Shown here piece after piece: positions 8,742-17,885 of a stretch of DNA of 64,000 bases. Every line of letters begins with the position of its first letter. Position 1 is the first letter of the stretch. Source of the stretch: Streptomyces aurantiacus (lineage in GTDB: Bacteria > Actinomycetota > Actinomycetes > Streptomycetales > Streptomycetaceae); contig NZ_CP114283.1 in assembly GCF_027107535.1 (NCBI RefSeq), forward strand, positions 1,302,001 to 1,366,000. Direction: 5' to 3'. A program made the translations under genes and the position numbers. The notes below the pieces were generated by a model. The model worked only from the letters and a program-made list of their open reading frames with translations, did no database searches and was not told the DNA's origin.

Positions 8742-10157
8742 TCAGGCCGATCCTGCCCCCTGCGGCGGGGCCGGGAACGGCACGACGGCCACTGTTACGT
8801 TGTCGTGGCCCCCGCCGTCCAGCGCGTGGCCCACCAGGACCTGCGCGCTGTGCAGTGGCCGGTCCGCGGCGTCGGGCGGGATGACCTCGGCCATTTCCTC
8901 GGCCGCCTCCGCGTAGTTCCACAGCCCGTCGGTGCACACCACCACTACACCGGGCCGGTCCGGCTTGAAGGAAGCGGTGTGCGGCTCCAGTTCGTAGGCG
9001 TCCGCGCCGAGCCAGCCCGTGATGGCGTGGGCGCGCTGGTCCGCGTACGCCTCGGCCTCGCTCATCAGGCCCGCGGCGACCATCTGGGCCGCCCAGGAGT
9101 CGTCCTCGGTGAGCCTGGCCGGCGGCGACGTCCGGTCCACGGGCACCCAGTAGGCGCGGCTGTCGCCGACCCAGCCGATGATCAGCAGGCTGGGGGTGAC
9201 GATCGCGCCGACGAGGGTGCACGCCGGAGCGTTCACATGCGGCTGGTGCTCCTGGGCCGCAGGGGCGGGGTCCGCCAGGGAGTTGACCGCGTCCGCGGCC
9301 GCGAGGATCGCCTCGTGCATGGCCTGCTGCGGGTGGGTGCCGCGGGGCAGGGCCCCCAGGAGCGACTCGTTGGCCGCGCGGGAGGCGGCCAGGGAGGCCT
9401 CGTCCGGGCGGGTCGCCGAGGACACACCGTCGCACACGATCGCGACGACCGCGGGCGAGCCGTCGGACAGCGCGGTCGAGGAGACGGTGAACGCGTCCTC
9501 GTTGCGGTGGTGGCGCAGACCGCGGTCGCTGACCGCGGCGATCGCGTCCAGTTCCTGCTCCATGTGGTCGCGTTCGCGCGGCTGGGCGTGCCCGCAGTTC
9601 TCGCAGTAGCCGTCCCGGTCGACCTGGCCCGCGCGGCAGGCCACGCAGACCTTCAGGCCGGCGCCCGCCGTCGCTACGTCGGCCGCCCGCGGATCCGCGG
9701 GCGGCGCCTCGGGAGGCAGGGGAGCGGCGAGCGGGTACTCGTCCGGTTCCGCCGGCGCCTGGGCCGGCCCGTGCGCCGAAGGCTGGGAGGGCGGTTGGGC
9801 ATGCGGTGGTGCCGGTGCCGGTGCCGGTGCCGGTGCCGCGGCGGACGGCTGGGTCGGCCGGTCGAAGCGCACGCCCGGGCTGTCGGAGCCGCCCGACTCG
9901 CGTCCCTCCAGATCCGTCGGCAGGACCATGGCGGCCGGTGTGTCCGAACCGGCCGGCTCGGGTGCGACCGGCCAGTCCACGGAGGCGACGGCCGGGGGAG
10001 GCTGTGGCGCCGAGCCGTTCATCGCGATCGTGGGGTTGTCGTCCGGCGGCGCTGGTACGGCCGACAGGTCGTACCCGCACGCACCGCAGAAACGGTCTCC
10101 CGACTCCAGCGGTTCCTCACAGCTGGGGCAGGCGGCCAATTGGGGCATCTGCGACAT
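8742..10157 (-). CDS. PP2C-family protein phosphatase with two zinc ribbons
   Basis: The protein has 471 residues. It has an N-terminal zinc ribbon (Cys10, Cys13, Cys24, Cys27), a Pro/Ala-rich linker and a second ribbon (Cys171, Cys174, Cys185, Cys188). The PPM/PP2C domain follows at about residues 205-465: RNEDAF, VCDGVSS, WVGDSRAY and CTDGLWNY supply the metal-binding acidic residues. It should remove phosphate from Ser/Thr targets in the cytosol. Its ATG is only three bases after the PknG-like gene's stop, so kinase and phosphatase are made together. It is the natural antagonist of that kinase, a partner the mycobacterial pknG locus lacks. Confidence 0.9.
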   Translation of the reverse strand: MSQMPQLAACPSCEEPLESGDRFCGACGYDLSAVPAPPDDNPTIAMNGSAPQPPPAVASVDWPVAPEPAGSDTPAAMVLPTDLEGRESGGSDSPGVRFDRPTQPSAAAPAPAPAPAPPHAQPPSQPSAHGPAQAPAEPDEYPLAAPLPPEAPPADPRAADVATAGAGLKVCVACRAGQVDRDGYCENCGHAQPRERDHMEQELDAIAAVSDRGLRHHRNEDAFTVSSTALSDGSPAVVAIVCDGVSSATRPDEASLAASRAANESLLGALPRGTHPQQAMHEAILAAADAVNSLADPAPAAQEHQPHVNAPACTLVGAIVTPSLLIIGWVGDSRAYWVPVDRTSPPARLTEDDSWAAQMVAAGLMSEAEAYADQRAHAITGWLGADAYELEPHTASFKPDRPGVVVVCTDGLWNYAEAAEEMAEVIPPDAADRPLHSAQVLVGHALDGGGHDNVTVAVVPFPAPPQGAGSA

Positions 10158-10160
10158 GAA

Positions 10161-12809
10161 TTACACCCACGTCCGGGGGCGGTAGCGGTTGGCGCGCTCC
10201 ACCAGTTCGATCCTCTCCTCGCCACCCTGGGCGAGCCGGGCCAGTGTCCGGTACGAGCGCTCCAGACCGAAGCGCAGACCCCGCTCGTCCAGGTCACTGC
10301 CGAGCAGTACGGTCCGCGCACCGGCACTCGGCGGTACGGAACCCTGGATACCGGAGAGTACCCAGTCCAGGGCGCAACCAAGGACCTCTGTGGACAACTG
10401 CTCGCGGCGCACCGCGTCCAGGCCGTACCCGTCCAGGGCCTCGACCTGGGCCGCGGCCGAGGTCAGGTCGTCGAGGAACGGCGCGTCCGGACCCCCGGCA
10501 CCCGGTGGCCCCTGCCCGTGCGCCGCCGGGCCGGGAGCTCCTGGGGCGGGCGGGACCAATGGGGCCGGCTCGGCCAGGCGCTGCCTCAGCCGCGCCCGGA
10601 CGGCGGCGACCCGCGCGGCCGTGTAGTGGATCGAGGCCTCCGGCACCGACTCCAGCGTCCGTACGGCCCCCCGGCGGTCGCCCGCCGCGAGCTGGACACG
10701 GGCCAGGCCGAACGCGGCGCTCACATAGCTCGGGTCGGTCGTCCACACCAGCCGGTAGTACTCGGCGGCGTTGTCCAGCTGGCCGAGGACCTCCGCGCAC
10801 AGGCCGAGGGCCAGCTTCGGCGCGGGCTCGCCCGGGAACGCGTCGTAGACCGCGTCGAAGGACACCGCCGCGACCTCGTGGTCGCCGGTGGCCAGCGCCG
10901 CCACGCCCCGGTACCAGACCACCCGCCAGTCGTCGGGATGGTCCGTCTCCAGGGCCTCGAGCGTCCTGGTCGCGGGCTGGAACTCGCCCATCTCCAGTCG
11001 GGCCCGCAGCTCGCGCAGCCGCAGCTCCAGGGAGCCGGTGGGCGCCGCGTGCAGCGCGGTGATCAGCTCCGTGGGCGCGGACGCCATGAGCCCGGCCAGG
11101 AACCCGGCGTTCGGATCGGCGGGATCGACGTGGGGGACCGGGAGGGCGAGCGCGGCGGCCGCGGTGTTCAGCGGCTTGACGAGGGAGGCCGCAGCGGGCG
11201 CGAGGGCCCGTGAACCGTTCGCCCCGGCCGTCAGCGCCTGCGCGCCTCTCTTCTCCCGTACGGGCACGACCCGTACCCCCAGCCGCGACACGTCCCCGTC
11301 CAGCCTGCCGAACAACTCCGTGTCCGTGACCTTCAGTTCGGGACCGAACAGCGTGGACAGCGCGGGCCGCGCCCGGCCCGTCTGCACGGAGACCACCTCG
11401 CGCAGCACACCCGTCAGCTGCTCGGCCATCTCCTGCGCGGAGGCGAACCGGCGGGCCGGGTCGGGGTCGGTGGCCCGCACGAGCAGCCGGTAGAAGGACT
11501 CGTAGGTGCGGAAGACCTCGATGTGGTCGGGGTCGGGCAGGGAGTCCACGAACACGTTCGTGTAGCCCTGGAAGTCGAAGGTCAGCACCGCCAGGGTGCG
11601 GGCCACCGTGTAGAGGTCGGAGGCGACCGACGGGCCCACCTCGGCGACCTCCGGGGACTGGTAGCCGACCGTGCCGTAGATGGCCGACTCGTCGTCGTCC
11701 ATCCTGCGCACGGCGCCCATGTCGATGAGCTTGAGCTGGTCCTCGGTCTGGATCGCGTTGTCGACCTTGAAGTCGCAGTACAGGAGGTTGCGGCTGTGCA
11801 GGTGGCCGAGCGCCTCAAGCGCCTCGATGCCGTACGCGCAGGCCTGCTCCACCGGCAGCGGGTCACGCTTCCCGGCGGCGTTGCGGCGGCCGTTGGCGAT
11901 CTCCTTGAGGGACTTGCCACCGACGTACTCCATGACGATGTAGCCGTCGAGGGAGCCGGTGCGCTGATCGAGGTGCTCCACGAAGTTGTAGATCCGCACG
12001 ATGTTCGCGTGCTCGATCTCGGCGAGGAAGCGGCGCTCGGAGATCGCGGCGGCCATGGCGTCCTGGTCGCCCGTGTCGAGGAGGCCCTTGAGAACCACCC
12101 AGCGGTCGGACACGGCCCGGTCGACAGCCAGATAGACCCAGCCGAGTCCGCCGTGCGCGAGGCAGCCCACGACCTCGTACTGGCCGTGCACGATGTCACC
12201 GGACTGCAGCTTCGGCACGAACGAGTACGGGTGACCGCACTTGGTGCAGAAGCCCTCCGTGCGGCCGGAACGCTCACCACGCGAACGCCCCACCGAGGCC
12301 CCGCAGTCGGAGCGCGAGCAGAACCGCTTCCGCTCGGGAACCTCGGGGTTCTCCTGGACCATCGCGCGCGGGTCGGGCCGCGGCACGCCCGGGACCTGCA
12401 CGAGGCCCACGCCGAGCCGGCCGCGGCTGGAGGACCCGGCCGCCGAACCGGAACTGCGCACCGACACCGAACGGCCCGTCGAGCGGCCCGAGACGGACCG
12501 CGACAGACGGCCCGAGACCGAACGCCGGGACTGGGCCGACCGCGACGAGGAGCGGGACGACGCCCGGGAGCTGGCGCGCGAACTGCCGCTGGCGGAGCCG
12601 CGTGAGCCCTTGCCGCCCCCCGTGATCCCGGTCGCCGGCGACCCCACCATGCCTCCCCCGGAGGAGGGCCCCCCGGACGAGACGACCGGTGCCAGGCCGC
12701 AGGTGTCGCAGTACAGCTCGCCGCCACCCATGTCCTCGTACGAGCCCGTGCAGCCGGGCCGCTGGCACTGCTTGTGCTGACTCTGCCGAGTTTCGTTCGA
12801 CTGACTCAT
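10161..12809 (-). CDS. pknG: PknG-like Ser/Thr protein kinase with zinc ribbons and TPR tail
   Basis: The protein has 882 residues from ATG 12809, which overlaps the upstream stop as ATGA. Order: Cys set 15/20/34/37; a Ser/Arg-rich segment (about 60-135); Cys set 164/169/188/191, the rubredoxin-like part of PknG. The kinase domain is about 210-480, with ATP-binding Lys241 in VVLKG, Glu264, catalytic Asp346 in YCDFKVDN (no Arg before Asp, as in PknG) and Asp363 in LIDMG. A helical TPR region fills the rest. Mycobacterial PknG phosphorylates the FHA protein GarA in response to amino acids sensed by GlnH/GlnX, and homologues of both are encoded just upstream. It has no membrane helix and is cytosolic. 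Confidence 0.93.
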   Translation of the reverse strand: MSQSNETRQSQHKQCQRPGCTGSYEDMGGGELYCDTCGLAPVVSSGGPSSGGGMVGSPATGITGGGKGSRGSASGSSRASSRASSRSSSRSAQSRRSVSGRLSRSVSGRSTGRSVSVRSSGSAAGSSSRGRLGVGLVQVPGVPRPDPRAMVQENPEVPERKRFCSRSDCGASVGRSRGERSGRTEGFCTKCGHPYSFVPKLQSGDIVHGQYEVVGCLAHGGLGWVYLAVDRAVSDRWVVLKGLLDTGDQDAMAAAISERRFLAEIEHANIVRIYNFVEHLDQRTGSLDGYIVMEYVGGKSLKEIANGRRNAAGKRDPLPVEQACAYGIEALEALGHLHSRNLLYCDFKVDNAIQTEDQLKLIDMGAVRRMDDDESAIYGTVGYQSPEVAEVGPSVASDLYTVARTLAVLTFDFQGYTNVFVDSLPDPDHIEVFRTYESFYRLLVRATDPDPARRFASAQEMAEQLTGVLREVVSVQTGRARPALSTLFGPELKVTDTELFGRLDGDVSRLGVRVVPVREKRGAQALTAGANGSRALAPAAASLVKPLNTAAAALALPVPHVDPADPNAGFLAGLMASAPTELITALHAAPTGSLELRLRELRARLEMGEFQPATRTLEALETDHPDDWRVVWYRGVAALATGDHEVAAVSFDAVYDAFPGEPAPKLALGLCAEVLGQLDNAAEYYRLVWTTDPSYVSAAFGLARVQLAAGDRRGAVRTLESVPEASIHYTAARVAAVRARLRQRLAEPAPLVPPAPGAPGPAAHGQGPPGAGGPDAPFLDDLTSAAAQVEALDGYGLDAVRREQLSTEVLGCALDWVLSGIQGSVPPSAGARTVLLGSDLDERGLRFGLERSYRTLARLAQGGEERIELVERANRYRPRTWV

Positions 12810-14128
12810 GACTCCCCCCTCCGGTCCTGTGGTCCGCCGTGGCCCGGGATCCTGGGCACCAGCAGTTCGGCGGCCGCCTGCTGGTAGCGCAGCACCGCCT
12901 GTTCCGCCACACGCAGGTCGCAGGGCGCGCTCCACAGCATGCGGCGTGCCGCGTCGTACCGCTCCACGAGCAGCGGGTCCTCGGCGAAGCCGTGCCGCGC
13001 GACCTTCGCCTTGTACGCGTCGAGACGGCCGCGCAGCTCCGCGCGGACCGCGAGCGGCGCGGTGACCGCGGTCAACGACTCGCGGGCGCGCAGCAGTTCG
13101 TCCTCGGCCTTCTCCTCCAGCGACTCCAGGAGCGGCGAGAGGCGGTGCCACTGCGCGTGCCTGCGGTACTCGGAGGCCGCCGCCAGCTGCTCCTGCAGGG
13201 CGGTCGGCGGGCCGCTCACCGCGGGCACCTCGGACGCGGCGATCTTCGCCAGTACCTCGCCGCGCGCATTCCTCGCCTCGGCCAGCGTGCGGTCCGCGCG
13301 GCTCAGCACGTCCCGCAGCCGCACCAGCCGCGCCTCCGCGTCCTGCCGCACCGTGAGCACGGCGTCGATCTCGCGGCGCACCTCTTCCAGGGCGCGCGCC
13401 TGACGGTCGTAGCGCGTGGTGTCGGGCCGGCCGCCGCCCGGCGCCGAACTGCCCTGCGCGGGCACCCAGAAGGCCAGCGGATCGGACACCACCTGCTCAC
13501 GCAGGGACGTCAGCGTGCGCGTGATCCGCTCCAGGTCGTCGCCCGACGGGTGCTCGCCGGGCCGTACGCCCACGGAGTGCGCGAGACGCCGGGTGCGCTG
13601 CAGCTCCGCGGCCAGCAGGTCTATCCGGGCGGGCAGCGCCGACCACACGGCGTCGGCCGCGACGACCATGTCCAGCGACGACGCGTACAACTCGTTCATC
13701 CGGTCCACGAGTTCGGCGAGGGTGAAGCGCTCGCTGAGCTTGCCCGTGCCCGCCATCGTGGGGGCGGCCGCCGTGGCGGAGGTGCTGCCGGCCACCGTGA
13801 CGCTCTCGCCGCGCAGCAGCTCCGTCAGTTCCACCAGGTCCTCGCGGCTCGACCAGCGTCTGCGGGAGCGGATCCCCCGCGCGGTGCGCAGCGCGTCCGC
13901 GTAGGCGTCGAAGTACGCCCACAGCAGGGTGATCGACGCTTCGGCGGTCTGCCAGCGGTCGTCCGTGGTGCCCGTGAGCTCGGCGCCTTCGAGGAGTCTG
14001 CGGCCCGCGTGGTCCTGAAGGGCGAGGAGCGAGGTCTCGATGGCCTCGTGCTCCGCGCCGAGCCGCGCCAGCGCACGGTCCACCTCGTCCCGGTCCAGTA
14101 CCGGCCCGGAGGGTCCCGTGACGCCCAT
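12806..14128 (-). CDS. Coiled-coil protein of unknown function in the PknG-type operon
   Basis: I do not recognise a family. The 440-residue protein is almost entirely charged and helical: heptad-like Leu/Ala patterns with many Arg and Glu run through about residues 10-60, 140-200, 235-310 and 320-420, with a short Ala/Thr-rich break near 120. There is no signal peptide, membrane helix or cysteine set. The stop overlaps the kinase start by four bases and the gene follows glnH by 71 bases, so it is co-expressed with sensor and kinase. A role linking membrane sensor to kinase is inference only. Confidence 0.75.
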   Translation of the reverse strand: MGVTGPSGPVLDRDEVDRALARLGAEHEAIETSLLALQDHAGRRLLEGAELTGTTDDRWQTAEASITLLWAYFDAYADALRTARGIRSRRRWSSREDLVELTELLRGESVTVAGSTSATAAAPTMAGTGKLSERFTLAELVDRMNELYASSLDMVVAADAVWSALPARIDLLAAELQRTRRLAHSVGVRPGEHPSGDDLERITRTLTSLREQVVSDPLAFWVPAQGSSAPGGGRPDTTRYDRQARALEEVRREIDAVLTVRQDAEARLVRLRDVLSRADRTLAEARNARGEVLAKIAASEVPAVSGPPTALQEQLAAASEYRRHAQWHRLSPLLESLEEKAEDELLRARESLTAVTAPLAVRAELRGRLDAYKAKVARHGFAEDPLLVERYDAARRMLWSAPCDLRVAEQAVLRYQQAAAELLVPRIPGHGGPQDRRGES

Positions 14129-14199
14129 CGATCACCCCTCGCTTCTTGGTACTTGCCCTGTCGCTGTCACTGCCGCCGTGTGCGCTGTGCCGGTGTCGC

Positions 14200-15213
14200 C
14201 TACTTGTACTGGACCGGAGGAGGCCCGTCGCTCCCGCCGAGCGTTCCGGCGAGCCAGGTGTCGTACGACTTCTGCCAGCCGTCCTTGCGGTAGTCCACCA
14301 GGATCTGGTTGACCCGGCGCACCAGATCGGGAGCCTTCAAGTTCATCGCCACTCCGTAGTACTCGTCCGTGAGCGGCTTGCCCTTGAGCTCGACCGTGGG
14401 GTCCTGCGCGGCCTGACTGGCGGCGAGCGCGCCGTCGGTGACCACGGCGTCCACCTCACCGAGCTGCAGCCTCACCAGGCAGTCGAGCTGGTTCGGCACG
14501 GTGACGCCGATGTCGGCGGACTTGGGGATGACACCGCTCGCCTTGTCCGCTTCCAGCTTGTCGAGGGCGATCGAGCCCGACGCCGAGCAGATCCGCTTGT
14601 CCGCGAGCGTGTCGTCGTATCCCTTGATGTCCGACTTCTTCGGTGCGAGCACCTGCTGGCCGGTCTCGAAGTAGGGCGACGAGAAGGCCACCTGATCCAG
14701 CCGGTCACAGTTGATCGTCATGGTGCGCACCACCATGTCGACCTTCCCGTCCTGGATCGCCGGGATGCGCTCGTTGGTCGGGATGGCCTTGAAGCGGACG
14801 TTGTCCTTCTTCTTGCCGACGATCTCGTCCGCGATCGCCTGCGCCAGGTCGATGTCGAAGCCCTCCAACTGGGCGCCGCCCGACGTGTTGTTCGGGTCGC
14901 GGTAGCCCCAGCGGTAGCTGTTCTGGTCGACGCCGACGGTCAGGTGACCGGCGTCCTTGATCCGTTGGATCGTTGCCCCGTCCTGCGGGCCGGAGTCCGG
15001 CGCCGGACTCTGGTCCTGGGGGTTCTTGCAGTCCTCGGCCCTGGTCTGCGAGGCCTGGGCCACACCCCGGCCGTCGGCGTCCGTGGTGCCTTCCCCGCGG
15101 GTCTGGGACACCGGCAGCAGAAGGGCGAACACCGCCGCGAGGGCGCAGACGACCGCCATCGCCGCCACTCCGCCCCAGCCCCTCGGACTGGTCCGCAAAC
15201 GCTGTGTGTTCAT
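14200..15213 (-). CDS. glnH: GlnH-like amino-acid-binding protein
   Basis: The protein has 337 residues. A hydrophobic segment at about 14-34 is followed by a periplasmic-binding-protein fold of the SBP_bac_3 (polar amino acid) type: TVGVDQNSYRWGY, LEGFDIDLAQAIADEI and WQKSYDTWLAG are typical. No lipobox cysteine is seen, so unlike many homologues it is either secreted after cleavage or stays anchored by the helix. No ABC permease or ATPase is beside it. Instead it sits 14 bases after the glnX-like stop, matching the mycobacterial arrangement in which GlnH senses aspartate/glutamate for GlnX and PknG rather than feeding a transporter. The exact ligand is unknown. Confidence 0.88.
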   Translation of the reverse strand: MNTQRLRTSPRGWGGVAAMAVVCALAAVFALLLPVSQTRGEGTTDADGRGVAQASQTRAEDCKNPQDQSPAPDSGPQDGATIQRIKDAGHLTVGVDQNSYRWGYRDPNNTSGGAQLEGFDIDLAQAIADEIVGKKKDNVRFKAIPTNERIPAIQDGKVDMVVRTMTINCDRLDQVAFSSPYFETGQQVLAPKKSDIKGYDDTLADKRICSASGSIALDKLEADKASGVIPKSADIGVTVPNQLDCLVRLQLGEVDAVVTDGALAASQAAQDPTVELKGKPLTDEYYGVAMNLKAPDLVRRVNQILVDYRKDGWQKSYDTWLAGTLGGSDGPPPVQYK

Positions 15214-15227
15214 CGCCGTGCCCCCTC

Positions 15228-16685
15228 TCACCGGTACTCCGACAGCCTGCGTCCGATGCCGAGCAGCGCGCCGGCGGCGGCCAGTACGGCGAGCACCGCG
15301 GCGCCCACCACGAGGCCGTTCATCGCGCCCCGGCCGTCCCCGGCCGCCTGCTTGAACTCGGCCTGCTCGTGCTTGATCGCGTCGTCGAGTGCCAGGTCGA
15401 CCTTGTCGAAGCACTCGCCCGTGGGCTTCTTGTCGTTGGAGCCGATCACCCGGTCCAGCGCGCCCTGGTAGTTGCCCAGGTTGTCCTGTTCACGGGCTTC
15501 CGTGTGCCGTTCCTTCCAGACCTTCATGTTGGCCGTGGCGGCCTCGACCGGCTTCGTGCCCGCGCTGTTGTCGGCGAGGCCCTCGGCGGCGGCCAGCTTC
15601 GTGGTGAGGAGCTTCATCTGCAGCTTGAAGTCGTGGTCGAAGGCGTCCACGACCTCCGCGTCCGGGCCCGTGCCCAGCTTCACGGTCTCTGCGCCCCGGG
15701 CGACCAGCGTGAGGTTCTCGTTGCCCCGGGCCTTGAGCGAGGCGATCCGGGCGTCGTTCAGCGTGTTCAGCGAGCGGACCGCGTTGTCGTACGAGTCGTT
15801 CAGCCCGGCCCGGGCGACACTGTGGCCGACCACCAGCCACAGCAGGACGACCGTGGAGGCCGCGGTGGCGGCGACCAGTCCGTGGTTCAGCACCCGGTTC
15901 GTACGGCGGTAGTTGCGGTGCTGGGCCCAGCCGAGGCCGCCGATGGCCAGGACGCCGACGCCGATCGCGATCCACGGGTACGGCGTCGCGTCGTCGTAGT
16001 CGGACCGCAGCCGCTGGTTCTCCACCGTGTAGAGACGCTCGGCGTCCTCGAGCATCACCTGCATCTTCGCGTTGGCGTACCGCAGGTAGGCGCCGCCGAG
16101 GGGGAAGCCCTGACGGTTGTTGGCCCGGGCGCGCTCCACGAGACCCTTGTACTCGGGCAGCATCGTGTTCAGCTTGGTGATCGTCTTCTCCGAGGCGGAG
16201 CCCGGCTCGGAGTTGGCGGCCGCGGTCACCAGCTTGTCCGCGGCGATGTCGATGTCCCGCTCGTACCGGTCGCGGGAGGTCTTCGTCTCCTGGCCGCCCG
16301 CGAGGAAGCCGCTGGACGCCGCCGTGTTGGCGTCGGCGAGGGAGCGGTAGATGTCCGCGGCGTCGGCGCTCAGCGGCTGGCTGCTGTGCAGCACGTCGTC
16401 CGCGGCGGCCGACCGGTCCGCCATCTCCCAGGCGGTGATCGCCCCGAACGCGACGACGAGGAGGGCCAGCACCGCGCCGATGATGCGCAGCCGGCCGGGC
16501 TCGGTGGTCGCCGCGGCCCGCAGCTGGTCGACGCCCTCCGCCCACGCCGTACGGCGTGGGGGCGCGACCTCGGGAGCGCCGGGACGGCCCTGCGGCCCGG
16601 GCGGCGGAGCCTGTGGCGGGACCACGGGCATCGTGGGCGCCGGCATCCCCGGTGGCGCCGCCGTGCCCTGCTGCTGGTACGTCAC
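15228..16685 (-). CDS. glnX: GlnX-like transmembrane sensor
   Basis: The protein has 485 residues from GTG 16685, placed 6 bases after a strong GGGGGAGG; a longer frame upstream lacks such a site. A Pro-rich cytosolic N-terminus (1-60) precedes four helices at about 66-86, 237-255, 268-287 and 454-477. They enclose two extracytoplasmic helical-bundle domains of about 150 and 165 residues. This topology, and linkage to glnH and pknG, match mycobacterial GlnX, which passes the GlnH ligand signal across the membrane. There is no kinase or HAMP domain, so output must go through a partner. It is the first gene of the operon. Confidence 0.87.
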   Translation of the reverse strand: MTYQQQGTAAPPGMPAPTMPVVPPQAPPPGPQGRPGAPEVAPPRRTAWAEGVDQLRAAATTEPGRLRIIGAVLALLVVAFGAITAWEMADRSAAADDVLHSSQPLSADAADIYRSLADANTAASSGFLAGGQETKTSRDRYERDIDIAADKLVTAAANSEPGSASEKTITKLNTMLPEYKGLVERARANNRQGFPLGGAYLRYANAKMQVMLEDAERLYTVENQRLRSDYDDATPYPWIAIGVGVLAIGGLGWAQHRNYRRTNRVLNHGLVAATAASTVVLLWLVVGHSVARAGLNDSYDNAVRSLNTLNDARIASLKARGNENLTLVARGAETVKLGTGPDAEVVDAFDHDFKLQMKLLTTKLAAAEGLADNSAGTKPVEAATANMKVWKERHTEAREQDNLGNYQGALDRVIGSNDKKPTGECFDKVDLALDDAIKHEQAEFKQAAGDGRGAMNGLVVGAAVLAVLAAAGALLGIGRRLSEYR

Positions 16686-16910
16686 TCGACCTCCCCCATG
16701 GTCATCGCCGGTCACCTCCTCCCGGCGCCGGGAGGCACGGGAAGAGGAGCACGGCCGCAAGTATCGCCGCCGGGACCGACATCCGCACAGGCCTTGACTC
16801 GATCTTGTTCCGATCACGAGCCAGACCTTGCCCGGATACGGCACAGCGAAGATCCCGCACCACCCCTGCCCATGAATACGCCAACCCGAACTGTTCGGTT
16901 CCCAGCGTGC

Positions 16911-17885
16911 TCAGACCACCTCGTAAAACTCCCGTACGCGGGCGTGCGCCCGGGCCGGGGCACCCTCGTGGTCGAGTCCGAGGAGCGCCGACCCGAGGAC
17001 CGGCCGGGCGGTGACGACCCGGGGCGCGGCCTTGGGGGCCCGCTCGGCCAGCAGCTCCCGTACGCGGTCGTCGAGTTGGGGGTGGCGGGCGGCCAGCACA
17101 CCGCCGCCGAGCAGGACCGGCGCCTCCTCGTCCAGCAGGTCGAGCCGGGCCAGGGCGACGACCGCCATGCTCACGATCTCGTCCGCCAGCCGGTCGACGA
17201 GCGCGCGGGCGACCGGGTCGCCGTCCGCGGCCGTGGCGAACAGGACCGGCGTCAGCTCATGGCGCCGGACGTCCTCGATGTGCTCCAGGTGCAGGGCCTC
17301 GATCAGCTCGTACATCGTGGTGAGGCCGAAGTGGGCGGGCAGGGTACGGGCCAGCGCGGTGGCGCCCCCGCGACCGTCCTCGGCGCGCGCCCCGTGCCAC
17401 AGGGCCTCCTCGGCGAGGCCCCAGCCCCCGCCCCAGTCGCCGGAGACCCGGCCGAGGGCGGGGAAGCGGGCGACCCGGCCGTCGGGGCGCATGCCCACGC
17501 AGTTGATGCCCGCACCGCACACCACGGCGACGCCCCGCGGTTCCTCGACCCCGGCGCGCAGGATCGCGAAGGTGTCGTTGCGGACCTCCACGGTCGCCCC
17601 CCACGCACGCGCGTGCAGAGCGGCGGCCAACTGTTCCTCCTCCACGGGCAGATCGGCGTTGGCGAGGCACGCGGAGACATGGTCCACGGCGGTGACGCCC
17701 GCCTCGGCGAAGGCCCGGCCGACGGCCTCGGCGAGGGTGTCCACCGCCTGCCGGACACCCACGGCGGGGGGCCGGAACCCGCCGCCGCGCGCCGTGGCGA
17801 GCACGCTCCCGTCGGCCGCCACGACCGCGACGTCGGTCTTGCTGTTCCCCGCGTCGACGGCGAGGACCCTTGCGGTCACGCCCAC
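16911..17885 (-). CDS. BadF/BadG-type sugar kinase (N-acetylglucosamine kinase family)
   Basis: The protein has 324 residues. The ASKHA fold is shown by the phosphate-1 loop LAVDAGNSKTDVAVV at the N-terminus, phosphate-2 VVCGAGINCVGM and the adenosine motif LLGGGVLA. Members phosphorylate N-acetylglucosamine or related amino sugars at O6 with ATP. GTG 17885 overlaps the glycosidase stop by 10 bases and has GGGAG 8 bases upstream; GTG 17879 (4-base overlap) is possible. As the last gene of the sugar operon it may phosphorylate the imported sugar so the family-4 glycosidase can act, or phosphorylate a released sugar. Confidence 0.85.
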   Translation of the reverse strand: MGVTARVLAVDAGNSKTDVAVVAADGSVLATARGGGFRPPAVGVRQAVDTLAEAVGRAFAEAGVTAVDHVSACLANADLPVEEEQLAAALHARAWGATVEVRNDTFAILRAGVEEPRGVAVVCGAGINCVGMRPDGRVARFPALGRVSGDWGGGWGLAEEALWHGARAEDGRGGATALARTLPAHFGLTTMYELIEALHLEHIEDVRRHELTPVLFATAADGDPVARALVDRLADEIVSMAVVALARLDLLDEEAPVLLGGGVLAARHPQLDDRVRELLAERAPKAAPRVVTARPVLGSALLGLDHEGAPARAHARVREFYEVV

